Shown one piece after another: positions 1 to 5,662 of a DNA stretch of 7,468 nucleotides. This DNA comes from Clostridia bacterium. Lineage in GTDB: Bacteria > Bacillota > Clostridia > Christensenellales > Aristaeellaceae. How positions within the stretch are numbered: the stretch's first letter is position 1; the number at the start of each line of letters is the position of its first letter. The stretch lies in contig JAFWBZ010000370.1 in assembly GCA_017537105.1 (NCBI GenBank), forward strand, positions 1-7,468. The letters run 5' to 3'. The position numbers were made by a program, and so were the translations under genes. The notes below the pieces were generated by a model that did no database searches, was not told where the DNA came from, and saw only the letters and a list, made by a program, of their open reading frames with translations.

Positions 1-166
1 GCGCGTAGCCCTCAGCGAAGCTGTGCCTCAGCGCTCGGTTGACCTCGGCGGGGTCCAGCGACACGCCGAAGCGCGCCGCCGTCGCGCAAAGCGCCGCCGT
101 GCTGTGCGGGTAGCTGTCAAACAGCGTGCCGTCGAAATCCCAGATGTAGTGAAGGTAATGCTTCAT
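1..166 (-). CDS. HAD-superfamily hydrolase, N-terminal 55 residues (partial)
   Basis: The frame starts at an ATG at 166 and runs off the left edge, so only the first 55 residues are visible. They begin MKHYLHYIWDFDGTLFDSYP. The segment DFDGTLFDS is HAD motif I: Asp10 would be the phospho-accepting nucleophile, Asp12 the general acid/base, and Thr14 follows the DxDGT rule. The helical stretch after it (residues 21-55) looks like the start of a cap domain of the phosphoglycolate-phosphatase or beta-phosphoglucomutase-like subfamily. Substrate specificity lies mostly in the missing part, so no substrate is proposed. No convincing Shine-Dalgarno sequence precedes the ATG and I found no consensus promoter in the 50 bases upstream. 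The gene lies 228 bases downstream of the aminotransferase on the same strand, so read-through is possible. The family call is solid; the exact function is unknown. Confidence 0.87.
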   Translation of the reverse strand, partial: MKHYLHYIWDFDGTLFDSYPHSTAALCATAARFGVSLDPAEVNRALRHSFAEGYA

Positions 167-214
167 GATGATTCAGAACGCAGTCAACAAGAATGGTTTA
201 ATTCGCTACAGCAC

Positions 215-249
215 ATCCGCCCGCCCCATGATCTGCGGGGCGGGCGGAT
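215..249. terminator. Perfect 13-bp GC-rich hairpin between aminotransferase and HAD genes
   Basis: Bases 215-227 (ATCCGCCCGCCCC) are the exact reverse complement of 237-249, with a 9-base loop. The stem is very stable, but no T-run follows it on either strand. A textbook intrinsic terminator is therefore not shown. It could be an inefficient terminator, a 3'-end stabiliser for the aminotransferase mRNA, or 5'-leader structure for the HAD gene, whose ATG lies 49 bases past it on the minus strand. Confidence 0.45.
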
Positions 250-285
250 GGATCAGCCGCTGTCGCTGAAACAGAAATGAAGCGC

Positions 286-324
286 CCGGCCTCATGCGCT
301 TGGATCTATGGCGCATGAGGCCGG
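286..324 (-). terminator. Perfect 14-bp hairpin downstream of aminotransferase; probable terminator
   Basis: Bases 286-299 (CCGGCCTCATGCGC) are the exact reverse complement of 311-324, with an 11-base loop. The stem begins 70 bases past the aminotransferase stop codon on the minus strand. The following minus-strand bases (CGCTTCATTTCTGTTTC) are only moderately T-rich, so termination here is an inference from position and stem strength. The plus-strand flank is AAAA, which gives no support for a plus-strand terminator. Confidence 0.5.
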
Positions 325-333
325 AAAATCAGT

Positions 334-368
334 CGCGGCAGCAATTGGCTGCCGGCCGCGGCAGCAAT
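334..368. repeat. Two 12-base direct repeats flanking a shared complementary arm
   Basis: CGCGGCAGCAAT occurs at 334-345 and again at 357-368. Between them, GCTGCCG (348-354) is the exact complement of CGGCAGC in both copies (336-342 and 359-365). The central arm can pair with either copy, giving two mutually exclusive 7-bp hairpins with 5- and 4-base loops. The element lies 26-61 bases beyond the aminotransferase stop codon. A smaller stem, CCGAT-AGA-ATCGG, lies between it and the stop codon at about 376-388. The pairing is read directly from the sequence; any function is unknown. Confidence 0.6.
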
Positions 369-394
369 CAACAGCCGATTCTATCGGTCGGCGC

Positions 395-1468
395 TTACGC
401 GTCAGCGCGGACACGCCAGCCGTACTTGTCCTCGATGCGGCCGGTCTGGATGCCGGTGATGGTGTCGTAGAGCTTCTGGGTCACGGGGCCGATGTTGCCG
501 TCGCCGATGGTCATGACCTCGTCCATGTAGCGCAGCTTGCCCACGGGGGAGATGACGGCGGCGGTGCCGGTGCCGAAGACCTCCTCCAGCTTGCCGGTCT
601 TCTGCGCCTCGATCAGCTCGTCCACGGAGACCTTGCGCTCCTCCACCTCCATGCCCCACTGGCGGCACAGGAACAGTACGCTGTTGCGGGTGATGCCGGG
701 CAGGATGGAGCCGTTCAGGGCGGGCGTGACGATCTTGCCGTCGATCTTGAAGGCGATGTTCATGGCGCCGACCTCTTCGATGTACTTGCGCTCCACGCCG
801 TCCAGCCACAGCACCTGGCTGTAGCCGCCGTCGTGGGCCTTCACCTGGGCGATCAGGGATGCGGCGTAGTTGCCGCCGGTCTTGGCGAAGCCGATGCCGC
901 CGCGCACGGCGCGGACGTACTCGTCCTCGATCCAGATGCCCACAGGCGCCAGGCCGCTCTCATAGTACGCGCCGGAGGGGCTCAGGATGACGATGAACAG
1001 GTAGGTCTTGGAGGGCGCGACGCCGAGGAATTCGTCGGTGGCGATGATGAAGGGACGAATGTACAGGCTGGTGCCGGGCTCAGTGGGGATCCAGTCCTTG
1101 TCCACGGCCACGACCGATTTGATGGCCTGCACGAAGTCCTCCTCGGGGATCTGCGGGATGCAGAGGCGGTCATTGGAGGCGTTGGCGCGCTTGGCGTTCA
1201 TGTCCGGGCGGAACAGGTAGGCCTCGCCGTTTTCGCCGCGGTAGGCCTTCAGGCCCTCGAACATCTCCTGGCCATAGTGAAACACCATGGCGGACGGCGC
1301 CAGGGAAATATTCTGATAGGGTACGATGCGGGCATCATGCCAGCCCTTGCCCTCGGTGTAGTTCATGACAAACATGTGGTCGGTGAAGATGTGGCCGAAG
1401 CCCAGCTTCTGACCCGGCGCCGGCTTTGCCTTCGGCGCAGTCATTCTTTCCACGCGGATGTTCAGCAT
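395..1468 (-). CDS. ilvE: Branched-chain-amino-acid aminotransferase (class IV, type II)
   Basis: This PLP enzyme transfers the amino group between glutamate and the 2-oxo acids of leucine, isoleucine and valine in the cytoplasm. The 357 residues closely resemble the Bacillus IlvK/YwaA type. Visible landmarks (numbered from the start used here) are FTDHMFVM near 28-35, FEGLKAY at 70-76, SLYIRPFIIATDEFLG near 134-149, the Schiff-base lysine Lys196 in AKTGGNYAAS, QVLWLDG at 218-224, the PLP-binding glutamate Glu232 in YIEEVGAMN, LNGSILPGITR near 251-261 and GTGTAAVISP at 299-308. The protein appears complete. The frame is open further upstream, with ATGs at 1474, 1483 and 1501 and a TTG at 1513. 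The ATG at 1468 is preferred because GGGAG lies 8 bases upstream (1477-1481) and MLNIRVERM aligns with the N-terminus of known homologues. The ATG at 1501 has no Shine-Dalgarno sequence but overlaps the stop of a 7-codon upstream frame. Transcription probably starts near 1527. Confidence 0.95.
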   Translation of the reverse strand: MLNIRVERMTAPKAKPAPGQKLGFGHIFTDHMFVMNYTEGKGWHDARIVPYQNISLAPSAMVFHYGQEMFEGLKAYRGENGEAYLFRPDMNAKRANASNDRLCIPQIPEEDFVQAIKSVVAVDKDWIPTEPGTSLYIRPFIIATDEFLGVAPSKTYLFIVILSPSGAYYESGLAPVGIWIEDEYVRAVRGGIGFAKTGGNYAASLIAQVKAHDGGYSQVLWLDGVERKYIEEVGAMNIAFKIDGKIVTPALNGSILPGITRNSVLFLCRQWGMEVEERKVSVDELIEAQKTGKLEEVFGTGTAAVISPVGKLRYMDEVMTIGDGNIGPVTQKLYDTITGIQTGRIEDKYGWRVRADA

Positions 1469-1497
1469 TTCCATCGCTCCCATTCTCTTGTCGGTAT

Positions 1498-1521
1498 TCA
1501 TTTCGCAATGCAAAAATGCAT
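1498..1521 (-). other. Possible 7-codon upstream ORF (MHFCIAK) before the aminotransferase
   Basis: On the minus strand an ATG at 1521 opens a 7-codon frame ending in TGA at 1500-1498. AGAGGGG (1527-1533) lies 5 bases upstream of the ATG. The stop overlaps the ATG at 1501 in the aminotransferase frame as ATGA, the usual geometry for translational coupling. Against it, the -10 box at 1534-1539 predicts a transcript start near 1527, which would remove most of that ribosome binding site. The peptide has only one branched-chain residue, so a classical attenuator peptide is not supported. Confidence 0.25.
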
Positions 1522-1533
1522 CTGCACCCCTCT

Positions 1534-1562
1534 ATGATACCGCGTTAAAACGGGAAAATCAA
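1534..1562 (-). promoter_or_regulatory. Sigma-A-type promoter for the aminotransferase
   Basis: Read on the minus strand, TTGATT (1562-1557) and TATCAT (1539-1534) are separated by 17 bases. They match the -35 consensus at 4 of 6 positions and the -10 consensus at 5 of 6. The predicted start is near 1527, about 59 bases before the preferred ATG. The promoter lies in an AT-rich patch that contrasts with the GC-rich surroundings. Confidence 0.72.
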
Positions 1563-1707
1563 GTAAAAAACGGTCAAATATGCAGCTTCGGGCGGATCTT
1601 CCATCACTTTTTACATTCCAGCGCGCTTCCGGCCAGCGATTGCCACCCATGATCCGATCCCGTTCGGCCATACTAAGCGGGCAGCTCGAGGAAAGGAGTG
1701 AGAGGAC

Positions 1708-2139
1708 ATGAACGAGACGATTCAGCTGCTGCAGGACGTGGTGCGCAACGCGCGCAGCGGCGAGACGGCGGCGGAACAGCTGTTGGACAAGGTGCAGGAC
1801 CCGCAGATGCGGGGCGAGCTCTCTGTGGAGCGCGAGCGCTACCGCGAGGCGGCCCGGGAGGCCGAACAGGCGCTGGAAAGGTCGGGCGGCAAGCCGGAGC
1901 CGGTGGGCCTGATGGCGAAGGCGGGCATGTGGCTGGGAACCCAGATGAACACCCTGACGGACACCTCCAACGCCCACATCGCCGAGATGGTCATCCAGGG
2001 CGCCACCATGGGCGTCATCGAGATGACCAAGGCCAAGAACAGCTATCCCGACGCCGACGGAGACGCCGCGGGCATTGCCAGTCGGTTTATCGTGATGCAG
2101 AACGACATCATCGACCGGCAGAAGACCTACCTGGGATGA
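1708..2139 (+). CDS. Conserved-looking hypothetical protein, predicted helical bundle (143 aa)
   Basis: I do not recognise this protein with a named function. It starts at the ATG at 1708 with AAAGGAG (1692-1698) 9 bases upstream, a good Bacillota ribosome binding site. No signal peptide or membrane segment is visible. The composition suggests four amphipathic helices: about 1-29, 31-59 (rich in E/R, with DPQMRGELSVERERYREAAR), 65-112 and 117-142. A glycine/proline break lies at 60-65 and an Asp-rich turn (PDADGD) at 114-119. The methionine-rich third segment carries GTQMNTLTDTSNAHIAEM and QGATMGVIEMTKA, which look like conserved signature stretches. The lengths and spacing are compatible with a ferritin-like or DUF2383-like bundle, and the acidic/His residues (His90, Glu93, Glu105) could bind metal, but no motif proves this. 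It is divergent from the aminotransferase and read toward queT. No consensus promoter was found between 1563 and 1690. That the gene is real is likely; its role is unknown. Confidence 0.85.
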   Translation: MNETIQLLQDVVRNARSGETAAEQLLDKVQDPQMRGELSVERERYREAAREAEQALERSGGKPEPVGLMAKAGMWLGTQMNTLTDTSNAHIAEMVIQGATMGVIEMTKAKNSYPDADGDAAGIASRFIVMQNDIIDRQKTYLG

Positions 2140-2141
2140 CT

Positions 2142-2233
2142 GCATCTGCGGGCGGCCTGTACCGACGGCCGAAGGGCAGTAAATGACAGATGCGGGAGCC
2201 GCCACGCGGCCTGGAAAGCGTCGGCGGCCTCCC
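2142..2233 (+). other. Structured intergenic stretch after the 143-aa gene
   Basis: The spacer between the hypothetical gene and queT holds nested inverted repeats. GCATCTG (2142-2148) pairs with CAGATGC (2187-2193) around an inner CGGCC/GGCCG stem. Next, GGGAGCCGCC (2194-2203) pairs with 2223-2233 as 10 bp with one bulged C. The second stem could end transcription of the upstream gene, but no T-run follows it. It lies upstream of the predicted queT promoter, so it is probably not part of the main queT leader. Confidence 0.4.
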
Positions 2234-2265
2234 GCCGGGACCGGGACGGATTTACACTTTCACCC

Positions 2266-2294
2266 TTGCATTGTTCCTCGAATGGGGATAGAAT
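2266..2294 (+). promoter_or_regulatory. Sigma-A-type promoter for queT
   Basis: TTGCAT (2266-2271) and TAGAAT (2289-2294) are 17 bases apart, matching the consensus at 4 of 6 and 5 of 6 positions. The predicted transcript start is near 2301. That is downstream of the ATG at 2295 and about 15 bases before the ATG at 2316, which supports 2316 as the true start of queT. Confidence 0.72.
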
Positions 2295-2315
2295 ATGCGG
2301 GCAAGGGGTGTGAAT

Positions 2316-2840
2316 ATGAACTGCTTCAAGCCTGATTCCGATCGATCCGCCGCCCGCGCGCTGGCGCGGTCCGGCATGATTGCCGCCATGTACGTGGTGC
2401 TGACGATGGCGTTCCGGCCCATCAGCTTCGGCCCGATACAGTTTCGCATCGCCGAGGCGCTGATGCTGCTGCCGGTATTGATGGTGGATGCCGTGCCCGG
2501 CCTGTTCATCGGCTGCCTGCTGGCCAATCTGCTGGGCGGAGGCGTTTGGTTCGACGTGGCGCTGGGGTCCGTCGCCACGCTGCTGGCGGCCCTGTTTGCC
2601 TATCGTTGGCGCAGGTGGCCCGCGCTGTCGGCCTTTTCCGCCGTGCTGTTCAACGGCGCGATCGTCGGACCGGTGGTCTACTTTGCCTACGTGCGCGCGC
2701 CGGGCGATCCGGTGAACGCGGCCGTACTGCTGTCCACCATTGGCACCGTGGCCCTGGGCGAACTGGTGGTGTGCTACGGGCTCGGCCTTCCGATGCTCCA
2801 CGGCCTGCGGCGCCTTCCGGAGAGGCTGTTTTGCGATTGA
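2316..2840 (+). CDS. queT: QueT family ECF transporter substrate-binding (S) subunit
   Basis: QueT proteins are small integral-membrane S components of energy-coupling-factor transporters. They import queuosine precursors such as preQ0/preQ1 for modification of the tRNA wobble base. The 174 residues contain about six hydrophobic segments, near 19-35, 45-58, 60-76, 80-97, 104-126 and 135-160. The strongest family signature is FGPIQFRIAEALMLLPVL at 38-55, followed by PGLFIGCLLANLLGG and FDVALGSVATLLAAL. The C-terminus RRLPERLFCD is short and charged. No ATPase (EcfA) or transmembrane (EcfT) gene is adjacent, so it probably shares a module encoded elsewhere. The start at 2316 is preferred over an in-frame ATG at 2295: AAGGGG (2303-2308) lies 7 bases upstream of 2316, and the -10 box abuts 2295. 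A strong terminator follows, so the gene is probably monocistronic. The exact ligand is inferred from the family only. Confidence 0.92.
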   Translation: MNCFKPDSDRSAARALARSGMIAAMYVVLTMAFRPISFGPIQFRIAEALMLLPVLMVDAVPGLFIGCLLANLLGGGVWFDVALGSVATLLAALFAYRWRRWPALSAFSAVLFNGAIVGPVVYFAYVRAPGDPVNAAVLLSTIGTVALGELVVCYGLGLPMLHGLRRLPERLFCD

Positions 2841-2865
2841 CGAGAAATCGGAAACGCGGTTGCGC

Positions 2866-2906
2866 AAGGGGACTGTCGCACTTTGCCGGTGCGGCAGTCC
2901 CCTTTT
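2866..2906 (+). terminator. Strong intrinsic terminator after queT
   Basis: Arms at 2866-2881 (AAGGGGACTGTCGCAC) and 2889-2904 form a 16-bp stem with a single G-U wobble and a 7-base loop. The 3' arm runs into TTTT (2903-2906). It starts 26 bases after the queT stop and ends 13 bases before the zapA promoter, so it separates the two units. The stem also begins with AA opposite TT, so it could act in the other direction, but no minus-strand gene enters it. Confidence 0.88.
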
Positions 2907-2918
2907 CGCGCCGAAACC

Positions 2919-2947
2919 TTGTGATTCGGGGGACGCTGTGCTATAAT
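2919..2947 (+). promoter_or_regulatory. Extended -10 promoter for the zapA operon
   Basis: TTGTGA (2919-2924) and a perfect TATAAT (2942-2947) are 17 bases apart. A TG one base before the -10 box (2939-2940) makes it an extended -10 promoter. The predicted start is near 2954, giving a leader of about 45 bases ahead of zapA. It is the best sigma-A promoter in the window and probably drives zapA, the U32 gene and mutS2 together. Confidence 0.85.
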
Positions 2948-2998
2948 TCATATAAAAGATGATGGCCTGCGGCGATTGCCCGGGCACAGGAGGCATCC

Positions 2999-3337
2999 AT
3001 GCAGAGGGATAAGATTCGCACCACCGTTCGCATTGCGGGCAAGGACTATACGATCGCAAGCTATGATTCCGCCGAATACGTCAACCGCGTGGCGGCCAGC
3101 GTGGACCGCAAGATGAGCGAACTCGGGCTCGCAACCCGCCTGCCCGCCGCGCAGCTGGCCGTGCTGGCGGCGGTGAACGCCACCGACGACATGCTCAAGT
3201 CCCGGGATGAGATCGATCGGCTGCGCCGGGAGAACGAGGCGCTTCGCTCCGCCGTGGAGTCGCTTCGGGAGGAGCTGGACGGCCTCCGGAGCCTGGCGGA
3301 AAAGCCTGCCGCGCCGATGGAGGACAGCGATGCCTGA
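2999..3337 (+). CDS. zapA: Cell-division protein ZapA
   Basis: ZapA binds FtsZ in the cytoplasm and promotes bundling of protofilaments in the division ring. The 112 residues show the usual two parts. The N-terminal globular part (about 1-68) contains TTVRIAGKDYTIASYDSAEY, then VASVDRKM-like helix residues and the AVLAAVNATDDML helix. The C-terminal part (about 69-100) is a heptad-rich coiled coil, rich in RLRRENEALRSAVESLREEL, which forms dimers and tetramers in known ZapA. The tail is short and acidic. AGGAGG (2988-2993) is 5 bases upstream of the ATG. The last 8 bases overlap the U32 gene, whose ribosome binding site lies inside zapA, so translation of the two is probably coupled. In Bacillus too zapA lies near mutS2, so the placement is typical. 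Confidence 0.93.
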   Translation: MQRDKIRTTVRIAGKDYTIASYDSAEYVNRVAASVDRKMSELGLATRLPAAQLAVLAAVNATDDMLKSRDEIDRLRRENEALRSAVESLREELDGLRSLAEKPAAPMEDSDA

Positions 3338-5660
3338 GAAGTGCATGGAGCTGCTGGCGCCCGCCGGAGACATGGACGCCCTGGTGGCGGCGGTGCAGAA
3401 CGGGGCGGACGCCGTGTACCTGGGCGCCGGGCAGTTCAACGCACGGCGCCGCGCGGGCAACTTTGACGGAGCTGGGCTCAGGCGCGCCGTCGACTACTGC
3501 CACATCCGGGGCGTAAAGGTGCACGTGACGCTGAATACGCTGGTGCGGCAGGACGAACTGGACGCCCTCGCCGGGACCATCCGGCTCATCAATGATAGCG
3601 GCGCGGATGCCGCGATCGTGCAGGATTTCGGCGCGGCGCGGGCGGTGCGGGAGATCGCGCCGGAGGTGGAGCTGCACGCCAGCACCCAGATGGCCGCGCA
3701 CAATTTCCAGGCCGCGCAGTTTTTGAAGGCGCAGGGCTTTGACCGGATGGTGCTGGCGCGGGAGGCGACCTTCGAGGACATGGAGGCCTGCGCTGCGACG
3801 GGCATCGATGTGGAGGTCTTTGCCCACGGTGCGCTGTGCGTGGCCTGCTCCGGCCAGTGCCTGATGTCCAGCCTGGTGGGAGGCCGCAGCGGCAATCGGG
3901 GGCTGTGCGCCCAGCCCTGTCGACTGCCCTGGCGGCTGGACGGCCGCGAGGGCTACCTGCTCTCCACGACGGACCTCTGCGCCATTGACGATCTCGATCG
4001 ACTTCGCCGCGCGGGCATCAGGAGCCTGAAGATTGAGGGTCGGCTCAAGCGACCGGAGTACGTGGCGGTCACGGTGGCCGCCTATCGCCGGGCGCTGGAC
4101 GCGCTGTACGCGGGCAGGACGGAGGACAACGCTGCCGCCCGGGCGGAGCTTCGGCAGATGTTCAACCGCGGCGGCTTCACCCGGGGCGACGGGTCAGGGG
4201 TGCGGGAAGAGGAGCTGATGTATCCCGAACGGCCGAACCACATCGGCGTCGAAGTGGGCGCATGCTCCAGACCCGGCGAAGTGCAGCTGGCGGCGGACCT
4301 CAATCCCGCCGACGCGCTGGCGCTGCGAAGACAGGGCCGCGAAGACATGCCGGTGAAGCTCGCCGGCCGGAGGGGAGAGCGCCTGCGCTGCCCCGCTGCG
4401 CGGCCGGGGGATGCGCTGGTGCGCCTGGTCAGCGAGGCGCAGATGCAGGCCGCCCGGGAGAGCGCGTCCGGAGAACACCGCGCCGTCGGGATTGCCGCAA
4501 GCGCTGCGCTGCACATCGGCGAGCCCGCGCGGCTCTCTGTGACGGACGGCGCGCATGCCGTCGAAGCGCGGGGCGATGGGATCGCCCGGGCCACGGGCAG
4601 GCCCTTTGACGCGGCGCGCGCGGAGGCGCAGCTTCGCAAGACCGGCGGCACGGCGTACCGCATGGATGCGCTGGAGATCTCCGCCGACACCGATGCGTTC
4701 GTTCCCGCCTCCCTGCTGAACGGCCTGCGGAGGGACGCGCTTCGGCAGCTGGATGAAGCGCGCTCGACGGTGCATCGGGAAAACCGTCCGCTGGCGATGC
4801 CAAAGCTCGCCGGAGCGGACGCGGACAGGCCGCTGCTCTACGCCCAGTCCGGCGACCCGTCGGTGTTGCGGCGGGCGCTTCAGTGTGGGGCGGATATCGC
4901 GGTGTTCTGCCCGGACGACTTGCGCCCGGAGGCGCTGGAGTCTGCGGAGTTGCCCGAGCGTTTTGCGCTGGCGGTTCCCACAGTGCTGACCGCCGCGGCG
5001 CTGGACGGACTGAACGCCTGGGCGAACCGAAACCGGGAGCGGATTCCGGAGACCTTCCTCTCCAACGTGGGGCAGCTTGGCCTGCCCTGGCCGGGCGATC
5101 GGACCGGAGACTATCTGCTGAACGCCGGGAATGACCTTGCCGTCGCCCAGCTGAGCGACTGGGGCATGCGGACCGTCACCCCGTCGGTGGAGCTGACGGC
5201 GGCGCAGATCGCGCACATGGGTGGAAGGAAAAACCTGATCCTGTGGGGGCGCATCCCGCTGATGCACCTGCGGCACTGCCCGCTGCGCGCGGCGGAGGGC
5301 GTGCAAGGCTGCCACGCGGACTGCCGCTTCTGCGATGCATGCGCGCCGGCCGAAAGACTGGACGGACGCGCGCTGACGGACCGAAGGGGCGCGGCCTTCC
5401 CGCTGAACCGACTGGCGATGCCGGGCGGCTGCGTGGTTCAGGTGCTGAATTCCGTGCCCCTGATGCCGCTCAAGCACCTGGAAAGGCTGCCCCGCGCCGC
5501 CGGCTGGCGGCTGCTGCTGCGGCCCGATGAGCCGGTGGAGGCGATCACGACGGTCTACCGCGCTGCGCTGGATGGGAAGGCGATTCGAACGCTGCCGGAA
5601 TGGCAGGCCATCGAAGCCATGGATACGACGACTGGACACTACTTCCGTGGGGTTGAATAG
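3330..5660 (+). CDS. U32 family protein with DUF3656 (RlhA-like, probable RNA hydroxylase)
   Basis: This 776-residue protein is annotated in many genomes as a U32 collagenase-like peptidase. The best-studied relative with this U32 plus DUF3656 layout, E. coli RlhA (YdcP), is instead needed for hydroxylation of C2501 in 23S rRNA, so an RNA-modifying role is more likely than proteolysis. The N-terminal U32 domain (about 1-300) opens with MELLAPAGDMDALVAAVQNG. It contains LHASTQM (115-121), the U32 signature EVFAHGALCVACSGQCLMS (162-180), LKIEGRLKRPEYV (233-245) and FNRGGFTRG (278-286). Cys170, Cys177, Cys193 and Cys197 have the C-x6-C-x15-C-x3-C spacing expected for an iron-sulfur site. A DUF3656-like middle region lies at about 375-490. 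The C-terminal part (about 495-776) has a second cluster (Cys650, 661, 665, 668, 671) and LTDRRGAAFPL. The ATG at 3330 is chosen because GGAGG (3319-3323) is 6 bases upstream; the frame is open back to 3207 but overlaps zapA. mutS2 follows after 2 bases. Confidence 0.92.
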   Translation: MPEKCMELLAPAGDMDALVAAVQNGADAVYLGAGQFNARRRAGNFDGAGLRRAVDYCHIRGVKVHVTLNTLVRQDELDALAGTIRLINDSGADAAIVQDFGAARAVREIAPEVELHASTQMAAHNFQAAQFLKAQGFDRMVLAREATFEDMEACAATGIDVEVFAHGALCVACSGQCLMSSLVGGRSGNRGLCAQPCRLPWRLDGREGYLLSTTDLCAIDDLDRLRRAGIRSLKIEGRLKRPEYVAVTVAAYRRALDALYAGRTEDNAAARAELRQMFNRGGFTRGDGSGVREEELMYPERPNHIGVEVGACSRPGEVQLAADLNPADALALRRQGREDMPVKLAGRRGERLRCPAARPGDALVRLVSEAQMQAARESASGEHRAVGIAASAALHIGEPARLSVTDGAHAVEARGDGIARATGRPFDAARAEAQLRKTGGTAYRMDALEISADTDAFVPASLLNGLRRDALRQLDEARSTVHRENRPLAMPKLAGADADRPLLYAQSGDPSVLRRALQCGADIAVFCPDDLRPEALESAELPERFALAVPTVLTAAALDGLNAWANRNRERIPETFLSNVGQLGLPWPGDRTGDYLLNAGNDLAVAQLSDWGMRTVTPSVELTAAQIAHMGGRKNLILWGRIPLMHLRHCPLRAAEGVQGCHADCRFCDACAPAERLDGRALTDRRGAAFPLNRLAMPGGCVVQVLNSVPLMPLKHLERLPRAAGWRLLLRPDEPVEAITTVYRAALDGKAIRTLPEWQAIEAMDTTTGHYFRGVE

Positions 5661-5662
5661 AC

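Noticed and set aside
308..1537. 409-codon open frame on the plus strand
   Set aside because: It lies antisense to the clearly identified aminotransferase. Its low-complexity A/G/D/H/L-rich product is typical of a reverse-strand shadow in GC-rich DNA.
2140..2315. preQ1 riboswitch upstream of queT
   Set aside because: No aptamer-like pattern was recognised by eye, and the predicted transcript start near 2301 leaves no room for one.
2127..3059. 310-codon open frame on the minus strand
   Set aside because: It covers queT, its terminator and the zapA promoter in antisense; no domain is recognisable.
3207..3329. 41-codon N-terminal extension of the U32 gene
   Set aside because: It would overlap zapA almost entirely out of frame, its residues do not look like U32 sequence, and a GGAGG sits correctly before the ATG at 3330.
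5310..5342. Radical-SAM enzyme call from the CX3CXFC pattern
   Set aside because: The motif is near the C-terminus with about 110 residues after it, without the barrel and other radical-SAM motifs. The protein is a U32 family member.
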